Shown: positions 1-8,251 of the stretch, piece after piece
How the letters are laid out: each line of letters starts with the position of its first letter
How positions within the stretch are numbered: position 1 is the stretch's first letter
Assembly (NCBI GenBank): GCA_039810005.1
Contig: JBDHWD010000069.1
Location: 1-16,632, forward strand
Direction: 5' to 3'
Source: JAMLIA01 sp039810005
GTDB lineage: Bacteria; Chloroflexota; Chloroflexia; Thermomicrobiales; CFX8
Length of the DNA stretch: 16,632 bases
Notes under the pieces: generated by a model
What the model saw: only the letters and a program-made list of their open reading frames with translations
What the model was told of the DNA's origin: nothing
Databases searched by the model: none
Position numbers and translations under genes: made by a program

Positions 1-1635
1 GCCGTGCTGCGTTTGCAAGATTCGATGGGTGAGCGGTTGGGCCGCATCTTTGCCTGGGCCGGGCTGCGCAAGGACGAGGACAACAGCAACGCCGAGGCGG
101 TCGCGAACTACGATCGCGCCGTGAAGCTCAGCATCGACGTTGGCGAGGTCAGCTCGTTCGTTGAGCCGGAGATTCTGTCGCTGCCGGACGGAACGGTCGA
201 GGCGTATCTGAGCGCCGAGCCGGAGCTTGAACTCTATCGGCATGGGCTTGAGGATCTCCTGCGCCAGCGTGCCCACGTGCTGTCTGCCGATCAGGAGCGC
301 CTGCTGGCAGCGGCCGGTGAGATGGCGATGGCGCCGGGCCACATCTTCAACATGCTCGACGACGCTGACATGCACTACGGCACCGTTACCGACGAGTCGG
401 GCAACGAGATACCGCTCACCAAGGGCAACTACTCGCGGCTGATGGAGAGCAGGACTCGCAGCGTCCGTCAGCAGGCGTTCGAGCAGCTGCATCAAGAGTA
501 TCGCGATCACCGCAACGCCCTTGCGGCGATCTACTCATCCAGTGTCAAGGCGGACGCTTTCTATGCGCGCGTGCACAACTACGGCTCGTCGATCGAAGCC
601 GCGCTCGCGCCGAACAACATCCCGGTGACGGTCTACGACACGCTCGTTGAGACGGTGAACAGCCGCCTGGATGTGCTGCATCGCTACATTGCCCTGCGCA
701 AGCGCGTCCTCGGCCTGGATTCGCTGGGTGTCTATGACCTGTATGTCCCGATTGTCCCGGAGGTCGATCGCGAGTTCACCTACGAGCAGGGGGTCGAGAC
801 GGTCCTCGGCGCACTCGGCTCGCTGGGTGATGACTATCGGTCGACGCTGGCCGCTGGCTTCGATTCCCGCTGGGTCGATGTCTACGAGAACGTCGGGAAG
901 TCGAGCGGCGCGTACTCGTGGGGTGTCTATGGCGTCCACCCGTTCATCCTGATGAACTGGTCTGGTCGGCTGCGGGATGTCTTCACGCTGGCGCACGAGG
1001 CCGGCCACGCGATGCACTCGTTCTATTCCAGCACGACTCAGCCATACACCTACAGCCACTACACGCTCTTCGTCGCCGAGGTCGCGTCGACTGTCAACGA
1101 GCTGTTGATGAACGACGCCCTGCGGCGACAGACCGATGATCGCGCGTTCGAGATGTACCTGGTGAACAACGCGCTGGAGGACATCCGCGGCACGCTCTTC
1201 CGGCAGACGATGTTCGCCGAGTTCGAGCGCTGGGCGCACGAGCGCGTCGAGGCCGGCGAGGCGCTGACACCGGATCAGCTCGACCAGCATTACGCCGATC
1301 TGTGCCGACGCTACTACGGCCCGGACGTCGAGGTTGACGAGTATGTTGCCGCCGAGTGGTCGCGCATACCGCACTTCTATCGTGCGTTCTACGTGTATCA
1401 GTACGCGACCGGCATTTCGGCGGCGGTCGCGCTCTCGCGCCAGATCATTGAAGAGGGCGAGCCTGCCCGGCAGCGCTATCGGACGTTCCTGTCCGGCGGC
1501 TCGTCGCGCTACTCGCTCGATCTCTTGCGTGATGCGGGCGTTGATATGACGACGGCTGCACCGGTCGAGCGGGCGCTCGATGCGTTCGCAGCTCTGCTGG
1601 ATGAGCTGGAGCGGCTATTGGACGGCGCGGCGTGA
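1..1635 (+). CDS. pepF: Oligoendopeptidase F (M3 zinc metallopeptidase), 5'-truncated
   Basis: Cytosolic zinc metallopeptidase that cleaves short peptides. The frame is open from the first base, and about 543 residues are visible against roughly 600 for the PepF family, so the N-terminus probably lies before the window; the GTG at base 4 need not be the true start. The M3 signature HEAGHAMHS is at nt 994-1020 (HExxH zinc ligands plus catalytic Glu). The third ligand region, FVAEVASTVNE, follows about 25 residues later, as in the family. The C-terminal part (SRIPHFYRAFYVYQYATGIS) is also typical of PepF. The stop codon overlaps the next gene's GTG start by 4 nt, so the two are probably translationally coupled. 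Family assignment is firm; the exact peptide substrates cannot be read from sequence. Confidence 0.93.
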   Translation, partial: AVLRLQDSMGERLGRIFAWAGLRKDEDNSNAEAVANYDRAVKLSIDVGEVSSFVEPEILSLPDGTVEAYLSAEPELELYRHGLEDLLRQRAHVLSADQERLLAAAGEMAMAPGHIFNMLDDADMHYGTVTDESGNEIPLTKGNYSRLMESRTRSVRQQAFEQLHQEYRDHRNALAAIYSSSVKADAFYARVHNYGSSIEAALAPNNIPVTVYDTLVETVNSRLDVLHRYIALRKRVLGLDSLGVYDLYVPIVPEVDREFTYEQGVETVLGALGSLGDDYRSTLAAGFDSRWVDVYENVGKSSGAYSWGVYGVHPFILMNWSGRLRDVFTLAHEAGHAMHSFYSSTTQPYTYSHYTLFVAEVASTVNELLMNDALRRQTDDRAFEMYLVNNALEDIRGTLFRQTMFAEFERWAHERVEAGEALTPDQLDQHYADLCRRYYGPDVEVDEYVAAEWSRIPHFYRAFYVYQYATGISAAVALSRQIIEEGEPARQRYRTFLSGGSSRYSLDLLRDAGVDMTTAAPVERALDAFAALLDELERLLDGAA

Positions 1636-2198
1636 GCGGCGTGACGACAGTGCAACTCCGGCGGGCCGTCTGGGAATCGCCGCTCGGGCGCGCCTATCTG
1701 CTCGCCGGTGCTGGCGGCCTGATGCGGCTGGAGTTTCGTCGCGAGCAACCGGACTGGTGGGCGACATGGGCGCGGCGCTGGGTTGGGCGAGGCGCTGAGA
1801 TCGTCGATGGCTCTGTTCCGGGCGCTGACATCATTGTCGAGCAGACAATCGCCGAGCTCGATGCCTACGCGACCGGTGATGTCCGCGAGCTCGTAACGCC
1901 GGTCGACCTGCGCGGTACGCCCTTTCAGCAGGATGTCTGGATCGCAGTGCGTGGCGTGCCGTATGGGCAGACGCGCAGCTACGGGCAGATCGCCGACCAG
2001 ATCGGTCGACCGAAAGCCGTGCGTGCGACCGGCGCGGCCAACGGCGCGAACCCGCTGTCGATCTACGTCCCCTGCCACCGGATCATCGGCGCAGACGGCT
2101 CGTTGCGGGATTATGGCGGCGGACTGGAGATCAAGGCTGCGCTGCTGGCAATGGAGCGCGCGCACGCGCCGATGGCGGCCGGTCAGGCTTCCGTCTGA
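1632..2198 (+). CDS. ogt: Methylated-DNA-[protein]-cysteine S-methyltransferase
   Basis: Suicide DNA repair protein that transfers alkyl groups from O6-alkylguanine (and O4-alkylthymine) to its own cysteine. It has 188 residues, normal for Ogt-type proteins without an Ada domain. The active-site motif PCHRIIG is present, with Cys148 as acceptor (codon 2073-2075). Upstream the helix-turn-helix/Arg-finger region reads TPFQQDVWIAVRGVPYGQ and later RATGAANGANPLSIYVPCHR. The C-terminal DYGGGLEIKAALLAME is typical. The start is the GTG overlapping the pepF stop (GTGA); the Shine-Dalgarno is weak, which fits translational coupling. The 3' end overlaps the convergent terC-like gene by 16 nt, so no terminator fits between them. 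Confidence 0.95.
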   Translation: MSGVTTVQLRRAVWESPLGRAYLLAGAGGLMRLEFRREQPDWWATWARRWVGRGAEIVDGSVPGADIIVEQTIAELDAYATGDVRELVTPVDLRGTPFQQDVWIAVRGVPYGQTRSYGQIADQIGRPKAVRATGAANGANPLSIYVPCHRIIGADGSLRDYGGGLEIKAALLAMERAHAPMAAGQASV

Positions 2199-2881
2199 GG
2201 CGTGTTGCTGCGTCCGGAGTGTGGCAGCCAGTCGTGCGCTGCCAGTGATGGGCCGACGGCAACGACGGTGAATGCCACAGCCAGGATCGCCAGCACGACG
2301 GTGTGGTGGGGGTGGCTGATGTGGGCATCGATCACCGCGTCGTCAATGACCATCCGTGCCGCCGTGATCGTCAGGATGATCGCGCCGACGAGGCTCAGCC
2401 AGGGCAGATGGTTCATCAGCCGGGCGATCAATGTCGATGAGAACAGGATGATCGGCATCGAAGCAACCAGCCCGAAGATGAGCAGCGAGAGCGAGCCTTC
2501 GGCTGCACCGCTGATCGCCAGAATGTTGTCGAGGCTCATCAGCAGGTCGGCGATGACGATCGTCTGGAATGCGCCCCAGACGGTTGTTGCGGCCTGAATA
2601 TCCTGCTCATCTCCCTCGTCGCGCAACAGTCGCCACGAGATCCAGACCAGCATCACCCCACCGATCGCCTGTAACAGCGGGATCTGCAGCAGCAATCCGG
2701 CGATGATCGTAAAGACCACGCGCAGGATGATTGCGCCCGCGCCGCCAGCGAGGATCGCACGCCGACGTTCAGGCGGCGGCAGACGCCGCGACGCCATGGC
2801 GATGACGACTGCGTTGTCCCCGGATAACAGGATATTGATGATGATGATGGTGAGCGTGCCGGTGATGAGTGCGAGCGTCAC
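2183..2881 (-). CDS. TerC-family integral membrane protein (YjbE type)
   Basis: 232-residue polytopic membrane protein of the TerC superfamily, whose characterised members export metal ions such as Mn2+ or are linked to tellurite resistance. About seven hydrophobic segments are visible. The two family-specific acidic motifs inside membrane helices are present: LLSGDNAVVIAMA (Asp22) and LLMSLDNILAISGAA (Asp118). A His-rich loop, HISHPHH (about residues 187-193), precedes the last helix. The start is GTG at 2881; no good Shine-Dalgarno is visible, so the start is less certain than the family. It lies 72 nt downstream of a small membrane-protein gene on the same strand, with a strong hairpin between them, and converges on ogt. 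The transported ion is not decidable from this sequence. Confidence 0.88.
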   Translation of the reverse strand: MTLALITGTLTIIIINILLSGDNAVVIAMASRRLPPPERRRAILAGGAGAIILRVVFTIIAGLLLQIPLLQAIGGVMLVWISWRLLRDEGDEQDIQAATTVWGAFQTIVIADLLMSLDNILAISGAAEGSLSLLIFGLVASMPIILFSSTLIARLMNHLPWLSLVGAIILTITAARMVIDDAVIDAHISHPHHTVVLAILAVAFTVVAVGPSLAAHDWLPHSGRSNTPQTEA

Positions 2882-2908
2882 AATTCGAGCGATTCCGATG
2901 GTTTGACA

Positions 2909-2938
2909 GGTGACCGTCCGCCACGACAGACGGTCACC
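2909..2938 (-). promoter_or_regulatory. 10-bp perfect inverted repeat between the small membrane gene and terC-like gene
   Basis: GGTGACCGTC (2909-2918) and GACGGTCACC (2929-2938) form a perfect 10-bp stem with a 10-nt loop. It lies in the 72-nt gap between two minus-strand genes. In the minus-strand transcript no U-run follows the stem, so it is not a classical intrinsic terminator. It could be an mRNA processing or attenuation hairpin, or a dyad operator. Confidence 0.5.
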
Positions 2939-2953
2939 CTCAAGAACGAACAG

Positions 2954-3208
2954 CTAACGATGGGCAACTCCGTAGGAGAATACCCGGTGGGCGACGAAGA
3001 TGGTTGCGAGCGCCGAGATCGCCACCAGCGGGATGTCAACGAGGATGAACTCCCAGGTGATGGCCAGCTCGCCGCTGACTGCCGACGCGGCAACGCCAAA
3101 CAGCACGCTGAGAACGGCGATGACGACGGCGCGTACCTTCATCGATGCAACCCGCATCGCGATGAAGCCAACGAGGACGCCAGCGACGACGGGAAAGATC
3201 TCGTGCAT
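2954..3208 (-). CDS. Small hypothetical membrane protein, 84 aa
   Basis: I do not recognise a named family. The 84-residue product is almost wholly hydrophobic, with three likely transmembrane helices (about residues 4-20, 26-46 and 52-73) joined by short loops with basic residues (MRVASMKVR). The ATG start at 3208 is preceded on the minus strand by GGATCGGAG with suitable spacing, supporting a real gene. It ends with TAG at 2954 and is followed on the same strand by the terC-like gene, so the two may be co-transcribed and the protein may act with it at the membrane. That functional link is inference from position only. Confidence 0.62.
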   Translation of the reverse strand: MHEIFPVVAGVLVGFIAMRVASMKVRAVVIAVLSVLFGVAASAVSGELAITWEFILVDIPLVAISALATIFVAHRVFSYGVAHR

Positions 3209-3269
3209 GGGTAACTCCGATCCCGAACCTGCCGCGAATAACGAACAGCGACTGTCATACCACCACGAA

Positions 3270-3305
3270 TGTCATTTGTGAAGGTTTCGTGACAAATCGA
3301 TGACA
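3270..3305 (-). promoter_or_regulatory. Imperfect dyad in the aldolase / small-membrane-protein gap
   Basis: The 108-nt gap is locally AT-rich. It contains ATTTGT (3274-3279) opposed to ACAAAT (3292-3297), flanked by TGTCAT (3270-3275) and ATGACA (3300-3305). A further TGTCAT is at 3253-3258. In minus-strand RNA this can fold as a 6+4 bp stem with a 4-nt bulge, starting 12 nt after the aldolase stop. No U-run follows. It may be a weak terminator for the aldolase gene or an operator for the small membrane gene. A TTGTCA hexamer here resembles a -35 box, but I see no matching -10. Confidence 0.35.
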
Positions 3306-3316
3306 GCACGATGATC

Positions 3317-4171
3317 TCAGGTCGCCATTGCCGGCAAGGCTTCCTCCGGGAGCTGATCCAGCACAGTCGTTGAAGCGCCGAAGCGTTCCGCTATCAATCT
3401 CATCTGCGCAACACTCATGCCGGGAGCAGGTCGACTGGCGGTGATGTCCAGTACCTCATAGGCCGCAGCAGCTTCGGCGTAGTCGATAAGATCAACTGCC
3501 GCGTTCGGGCCACCCTCGGAGCGCGCCACAACTCCGTGCTGCGCCCAAACGACCAGGCGGTGCTCGCGCATCGCCTGCGTCGTCGCGTCGCCCTGCTCGG
3601 GAGTGCCGGGCGTGATAAACGGAACCACCCCGATTCCGTCCGCCAGCATGACCAGCGTCTCCGGCTGCCAGCGCATCAGTTGGCGATTCATGCGCAGCGT
3701 CTCCTGATAGGCCGGAATGTGCGAGAGCCAGGTGGTTTTTGGCGGCTGGGCGTGGACGACGGCGTGCAGGCGTGGCCGCCCGCCGAGCGCGAGTGCGTGA
3801 ATGCCGAGGTGGCTGTCGATCTCGCTGGTCGGGCGGATTGATGCATGTGCGCGATGAAGCGTCGCTGCGCCGCTCGTGTCGTAGGCGACGGCGCACAGCA
3901 CGCCATCCGGATCGCGGGTGAGGTCGGGCAGGCGTCGACCGGTGCCGGTAATCAGCAGCACACCCGGCGGGAGCGATGGTCCAAAACTGGACGCAACGCC
4001 GGTCGCAGCCGGCATGCGCCGGGACAGAAAATCACTCAGACCGGGCGTGGTTCGTGGCAGGAAGACTGAGATGTTACCGGCTGCGGCTTCGAGCGCTCCA
4101 AGGGCATTCAGTCGCGATGCGGCGACAGCCATATCGCTAATCCATGTGTCAATTGTCATCGGCTCATCCAT
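3317..4171 (-). CDS. Class II aldolase-family protein, RhaD-like, with altered zinc site
   Basis: Zinc-dependent class II aldolase/adducin fold, closest in layout to rhamnulose-1-phosphate aldolase (RhaD, 274 aa in E. coli). From the ATG at 4171 it has 284 residues. Visible landmarks are AAGNIS (about 30-35), TGTGRR (75-80), RPTSE with Glu117 at the catalytic-base position, VVHAQP with His140, and WAQHG with His212. The family's H-x-H zinc pair is here H-A-Q: residue 142 is Gln (codon CAG, 3746-3748). The second ATG is preferred because GGAGA stands 8 nt before it; the longer reading from 4195 has no Shine-Dalgarno. No rhamnose genes are adjacent, so the substrate is unknown and the RhaD name is only a structural analogy. 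Confidence 0.82.
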   Translation of the reverse strand: MDEPMTIDTWISDMAVAASRLNALGALEAAAGNISVFLPRTTPGLSDFLSRRMPAATGVASSFGPSLPPGVLLITGTGRRLPDLTRDPDGVLCAVAYDTSGAATLHRAHASIRPTSEIDSHLGIHALALGGRPRLHAVVHAQPPKTTWLSHIPAYQETLRMNRQLMRWQPETLVMLADGIGVVPFITPGTPEQGDATTQAMREHRLVVWAQHGVVARSEGGPNAAVDLIDYAEAAAAYEVLDITASRPAPGMSVAQMRLIAERFGASTTVLDQLPEEALPAMAT

Positions 4172-4195
4172 TGTCGGCGTTCTCCAGTCCGGCAT

Positions 4196-4334
4196 ATCTG
4201 ATCGTGAGGCAGATCGTAGTATGATCGACAGTTAGTCGGTTAGACCTCGGTGCCTGTATCCGTCCTGCCGGTCTCAGGAGTCTTGTGGAGACATAGCCTG
4301 ATTGCATCACGCGCGGAGTCACGGACAATCCTAT
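4196..4334 (+). promoter_or_regulatory. Divergent promoter region with phased GATCG repeats
   Basis: This is the gap between the aldolase gene (minus) and the sensor-kinase operon (plus). A good -10 candidate for the plus strand is TATGAT (4220-4225), but the -35 region is poor. Three copies of GATCG(T) begin at 4200, 4212 and 4223, spaced 12 and 11 nt, and overlap the -10. GTTAG is also directly repeated at 4231 and 4239. The pattern suggests a tandem-site regulator controlling one or both directions. The hexamer assignments were made by eye. Confidence 0.35.
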
Positions 4335-7199
4335 ATGCCTGAGCGTACATTCGAATTGCCGGTCTATTTGCGATCGTTGATTGACGCTATCCAGGACGGC
4401 TTCGTCATTCGGGCACTGGATGGCACGATCGTTGAGGTCAATCGCGCCTTCCTCGATCTCGTTGGCTACGAGCGTGACGAGGTCATTGGCGAGCGCGCAC
4501 CGCACGACTGGTGGATTGACAGTAGCGGTAGCGAAGAGCTCTCTGCCATTGGCGATCGGTATATCCGCGGCAGCGCAACCGGCGACCGGGTGAATTATCG
4601 GCGCAAGGATGGCGCGGTCTTCCCGGCGCTGGTGACCAGCAGCCCGCTGCGCGACGAACACGGCACAATCGTCGGCTACATCGGGACGTTCAAGGACATA
4701 TCGGCCTGGTCAACTGTTGAGCAGCGCCTCTGGTTTCAGGCGCAGCTGCTCGATCAGGTTCAGGCAGCAGTCATTGCGACCGATCCGGGTGGAAAGGTGC
4801 TGCTCTGGAGCACCGGCGCTGAGACGCTATTCGGCTATCCACGCCAGGAGATGTTCGGTCGCGACCTCAAACGCCTGCTCGTCGAGGCGACCGGTCACAA
4901 GCGTGCGCAGGCAATTCTGGCAACGCTCTCAGCGCACGAGCCCTGGGAGGGTGAGCTCGACGTTCCGCGGCGCGACGGGGACCGCCTGCCGGTCCTGGCC
5001 GCCGTCTCATCCCTGTATGTCGACACCGGCGAGCTGGCCGGCTTCGTGGTCGTCAGCGTCGATCTGCGTGAACGCAAGCGCACCGAGTCGCGGATCGCAG
5101 CCCAGTACGAAGCTGCTCAGGTGCTGGCCAGCTCTGACTCGCTGTCCGACGGCCTGCACGCCGTGATCGAAACGGTTGGGCAGCGGATCGATTGGCAAGC
5201 CGGCCTGTTCTGGTCGCCCGATGCCGTGACGGAAGCGCTGCAGTGCATCGATGTCTGGAGTGCTCCCGGCATTGAGATCGCGGACTTCGAGCTGGATTCG
5301 CGGCGCGGGTTGGCTCAGGATGATCTGCCGGGACGCGTCTGGCGACTGCGTGAGCCGGTCTGGATCGATGATCTCGTCCGCGATCCTGCGTTCATGCGCA
5401 CAGAGAGCGCGGCTGCTGCCGGACTGCGGACGGCGATTGCGTTTCCGGTTGAGGCTGAAGGGCGCCTGATTGGCGTCATGGAGCTGTTTTCTCAGGAGGC
5501 AGAGCCGCGCGACGATTCACTGATCGCGATGCTGATGACGATCGGACGGCAAGTCGGCCAGTTTGTTGAGCGGCGCAAAGCGCTCGCGTCGTTGCGCGAA
5601 AGCGAGGGCCGCTTCCGCATGATGGCCGAGAGCGTTCCGGTCATGCTCTGGCTGACTTCGCCGAGCGGCCACGTCGAGTACCTTAATCGCGTCTGGCGCG
5701 ATTTCACCGGTCGTCCCGCCGAACAGGATCTCGGTGATGGCTGGTTGGAGAACCTGCATCCCGACGATCAGCCGATCGTCGCAGTGGCCTATCGCCAGGC
5801 GTTCGAGACGCAGACACCGTACGAAATCGAGTTCCGTCTGCGTCGCTACGATGGCGAGTATCGGTGGGTGCTGGCGACTGGCATGCCGCGCTACGACTCC
5901 GATGGCGTCTTCCGGGGCTACACCGGCTCCTGTCTTGATATCGACGAACGGCGACGACATGAGGAGCAACAGCGCTTCCTGAGCGATGCGACACGTGACC
6001 TCGCGTCCTCGCTGGACGTCCACAAGACGCTCAACAGCGTCGCACGCCTGGCTGTGCCGACGTTCGCCGAATGGTGTGTCGTCTATCGGACGGATGCTGC
6101 CGGGAACTTACAGTGCGAGGCGATGGCACCTGCAGTCCTCGATGGTGCAGGTGTCGAAGGGTGCGACCGCCAACGTTTCGTCTTCGCGGAGGCACTGGAG
6201 GTTGCAGCTGCCGACGCGGCGCGTATGCAGCAGCCACGCATCTGCACGCTCGTTGGCGAAGGATTCCAGCATATCCTGGACGTCAGCGGGCCGGGAACTG
6301 AGCAATCAGCGATGGCGATGATCTTTCCGATTATCGCGCGCGACCGAGCGCTCGGCGTGATTGCGTTTGGCACCAACCCGCACGGCCATCACTTCGATGA
6401 GGCCGATCTCGCTGTTGCCCAGCACCTCGCTCGTCGAGCTGCCGTCGCGATTGACAATGCACGGCTCTATCAGGAGGCGCAGGAGTCGGCGCGCGCCCGC
6501 GATCAGTTTCTGGCCGTGGCTGCCCACGAGCTGCGCAGCCCGTTGACCTCGATGAAAGGCTTCGCTCAGCTGCTGCTGCGCCGGGCGAATCGCAGCGATG
6601 CCGGCGTCGAGTGGCTCAGCCCACTGGAGACGATCGATACACAGGTCAACCGGATGGCAGAGCTCGTCAACCGCCTGCTTGATGTCTCGCGGATCGAGGA
6701 GAAGCGGCTTCAGCTCGTGCTTGGCCCGGCAGACCTGCGTCAGATCGTGACCAACGCCGTCTTCGAGGCGCGCATGACGACCGAGAACCACGTCGTCAGA
6801 TACATCGGCGTCGATGAGCCGGTCGAGATGGCGCTCGATGCCACCCGCGTGACGCAGGTCATGTCGAACCTGCTCGACAATGCGATTCGCTACAGCCCGC
6901 CCGATACGACCGTCGCGGTAGATCTGCAAGCCGATGAAGAATCTGCTGTCGTCTCGGTACGTGATGAGGGGCCGGGCGTTCCTGACCATCTGCGCCAGCG
7001 GCTGTTTGAGCGCTATTTCAGCGGCAGCAGCTCGCTGCGCAATTCATCGGAAGGTCTCGGGCTCGGGCTCTACGTGGCCAGCGGCATCGTCGAGGCGCAC
7101 GGTGGGATCATTTGGGTCGATAGCGACGGTGAAAATGGGGCGACGTTCAACGTTCGCTTCCCGCGCATGGCCCTTCCGCCGGCCGAGGAGGAGGCGTGA
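4335..7199 (+). CDS. Multi-PAS/GAF sensor histidine kinase, cytosolic
   Basis: 954-residue hybrid of sensing domains and a histidine kinase, with no transmembrane segment. Domain order by eye is PAS (about 10-125), PAS (133-250), GAF (255-415), PAS with PAC (421-545), GAF (546-715), HisKA (716-790) and HATPase_c (825-945). The phospho-acceptor H-box AAHELRSPLTS has His731. The N-box NLLDN is at 845-849, the G1 motif DEGPGVP at 877, and the G2 motif GLGLGLY at 907. There is no receiver domain and no adjacent response regulator, so the output partner is elsewhere. The ATG at 4335 was chosen; an in-frame TTG at 4302, with GGAG 11 nt before it, would add 11 residues. The stop overlaps the next gene (GTGA). 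Signals sensed cannot be read from the sequence; GAF/PAS ligands may be haem, flavin or small molecules. Confidence 0.93.
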   Translation: MPERTFELPVYLRSLIDAIQDGFVIRALDGTIVEVNRAFLDLVGYERDEVIGERAPHDWWIDSSGSEELSAIGDRYIRGSATGDRVNYRRKDGAVFPALVTSSPLRDEHGTIVGYIGTFKDISAWSTVEQRLWFQAQLLDQVQAAVIATDPGGKVLLWSTGAETLFGYPRQEMFGRDLKRLLVEATGHKRAQAILATLSAHEPWEGELDVPRRDGDRLPVLAAVSSLYVDTGELAGFVVVSVDLRERKRTESRIAAQYEAAQVLASSDSLSDGLHAVIETVGQRIDWQAGLFWSPDAVTEALQCIDVWSAPGIEIADFELDSRRGLAQDDLPGRVWRLREPVWIDDLVRDPAFMRTESAAAAGLRTAIAFPVEAEGRLIGVMELFSQEAEPRDDSLIAMLMTIGRQVGQFVERRKALASLRESEGRFRMMAESVPVMLWLTSPSGHVEYLNRVWRDFTGRPAEQDLGDGWLENLHPDDQPIVAVAYRQAFETQTPYEIEFRLRRYDGEYRWVLATGMPRYDSDGVFRGYTGSCLDIDERRRHEEQQRFLSDATRDLASSLDVHKTLNSVARLAVPTFAEWCVVYRTDAAGNLQCEAMAPAVLDGAGVEGCDRQRFVFAEALEVAAADAARMQQPRICTLVGEGFQHILDVSGPGTEQSAMAMIFPIIARDRALGVIAFGTNPHGHHFDEADLAVAQHLARRAAVAIDNARLYQEAQESARARDQFLAVAAHELRSPLTSMKGFAQLLLRRANRSDAGVEWLSPLETIDTQVNRMAELVNRLLDVSRIEEKRLQLVLGPADLRQIVTNAVFEARMTTENHVVRYIGVDEPVEMALDATRVTQVMSNLLDNAIRYSPPDTTVAVDLQADEESAVVSVRDEGPGVPDHLRQRLFERYFSGSSSLRNSSEGLGLGLYVASGIVEAHGGIIWVDSDGENGATFNVRFPRMALPPAEEEA

Positions 7200-8251
7200 G
7201 CGACGGCCAGCCCGACGCTCGCGATGTTGTCCCACCATCGCTGGCGTCGTTCGTCGTTCCGCCGCGCTTTGATGCGGCGACATTCGACACCTACGAGCCC
7301 GATCCCGCCTACCCGTCCCAATCTCGCGCTCGTGATCGGCTGATCGCCGCCGTCTCCGAGCTGTCCAATGGCACAAGCCGACGCGGGCTTATTCACCGCC
7401 TGCGCCGCTCCGGCTCGGGCCCGAGCTGGCATGCACTCTACCTCGATGGACGCTTCGGCGTGGGCAAGACGCACCTGCTTGCCGCCGCGAACCACGCGGC
7501 AGACGTGCCGAAGGCGTATCTGTCGTTCGCCGACCTGACTTACGCGGTCGGTGCGTTGGGCATGACTGCTGCAGTCGAGCTCCTGGGTCAGGCGCAACTC
7601 ATCTGTCTGGATGAATTCGAGCTGGACGATCCCGGAAACACGATGCTCTCGACGTCGTTTGTTCGTGCGGTACTGGATCGCGGATCGCGCCTGATCGTCA
7701 CCTCGAACACGCTGCCCGGTGAGCTGGGCAAAGGGCGATTCAGCGCCGACGAGTTCCAGCGCGAGATCGGCACGCTCGCCGCGCTCTTCGAATCGATTCG
7801 CATCGATGGCGATGACTACCGCCAGCGCCGCTTCGGTCCGAACGACTCGCTGCCGCGCATTGTCTCGCCGGCCATGCTGGACCATGCCGCGCGCGTGCTG
7901 CGCTGGACCGACCTGCAGCACATGCTGATCACCGTCCCTCCGCTCCATTTCGGCGATCTGACTCAGCGTTACGACAGCCTTGCCATCGACGGGCTTGCTC
8001 CGATCAACGATCAGGACATGGCGCTGCGCTTCGTCCACTTCATCGACAAGGTCTACGACCGTGGCATACCGCTTCTCGTCTCCAGCGATTGCCAGCCGGA
8101 GGACCTGTTCCCGCCGAGCTACGGCTATGGCGGGTTCGAGCGCAAGTTCCGGCGCTGCCAGTCACGTCTGCATGAGATGCTGGCGCAGCCGTTGTCCCGG
8201 CTGACCGGAGAAGAGCTTCGTGAGGAGGTAGCCGGTGAAGGTTCGCACTGA
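7196..8251 (+). CDS. zapE: AFG1/ZapE-type P-loop ATPase
   Basis: 351-residue member of the AFG1/ZapE ATPase family. In E. coli ZapE associates with the Z-ring at division; in mitochondria AFG1 helps quality control. Walker A is GRFGVGKT (85-92, Lys91), Walker B is LICLDE (135-140), and a sensor-1 Asn lies in LIVTSN (Asn171). The stretches LDEFELDDPGNT and TSNTLPGELGKGRFSADEFQREI match the actinobacterial-style form of the family more than the proteobacterial one. The GTG start at 7196 has a strong GGAGGA just upstream and overlaps the kinase stop by 4 nt. The 3' end overlaps the cupin gene by 17 nt. A cell-division role in this organism is inferred from the family and not shown by the context. 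Confidence 0.86.
   Translation: MSDGQPDARDVVPPSLASFVVPPRFDAATFDTYEPDPAYPSQSRARDRLIAAVSELSNGTSRRGLIHRLRRSGSGPSWHALYLDGRFGVGKTHLLAAANHAADVPKAYLSFADLTYAVGALGMTAAVELLGQAQLICLDEFELDDPGNTMLSTSFVRAVLDRGSRLIVTSNTLPGELGKGRFSADEFQREIGTLAALFESIRIDGDDYRQRRFGPNDSLPRIVSPAMLDHAARVLRWTDLQHMLITVPPLHFGDLTQRYDSLAIDGLAPINDQDMALRFVHFIDKVYDRGIPLLVSSDCQPEDLFPPSYGYGGFERKFRRCQSRLHEMLAQPLSRLTGEELREEVAGEGSH

Noticed and set aside
535..1374. 279-codon minus-strand ORF
   Set aside because: It is antisense to the clear pepF coding frame; long antisense frames are expected in high-GC DNA.
2882..3316. yybP-ykoY Mn2+ riboswitch expected near TerC genes
   Set aside because: I looked for its conserved core in both gaps on the minus strand and could not find it; the hairpins present do not match.
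7070..8038. 322-codon minus-strand ORF
   Set aside because: It is antisense to the kinase end and the ATPase, both with clear motifs; its own translation shows no family.
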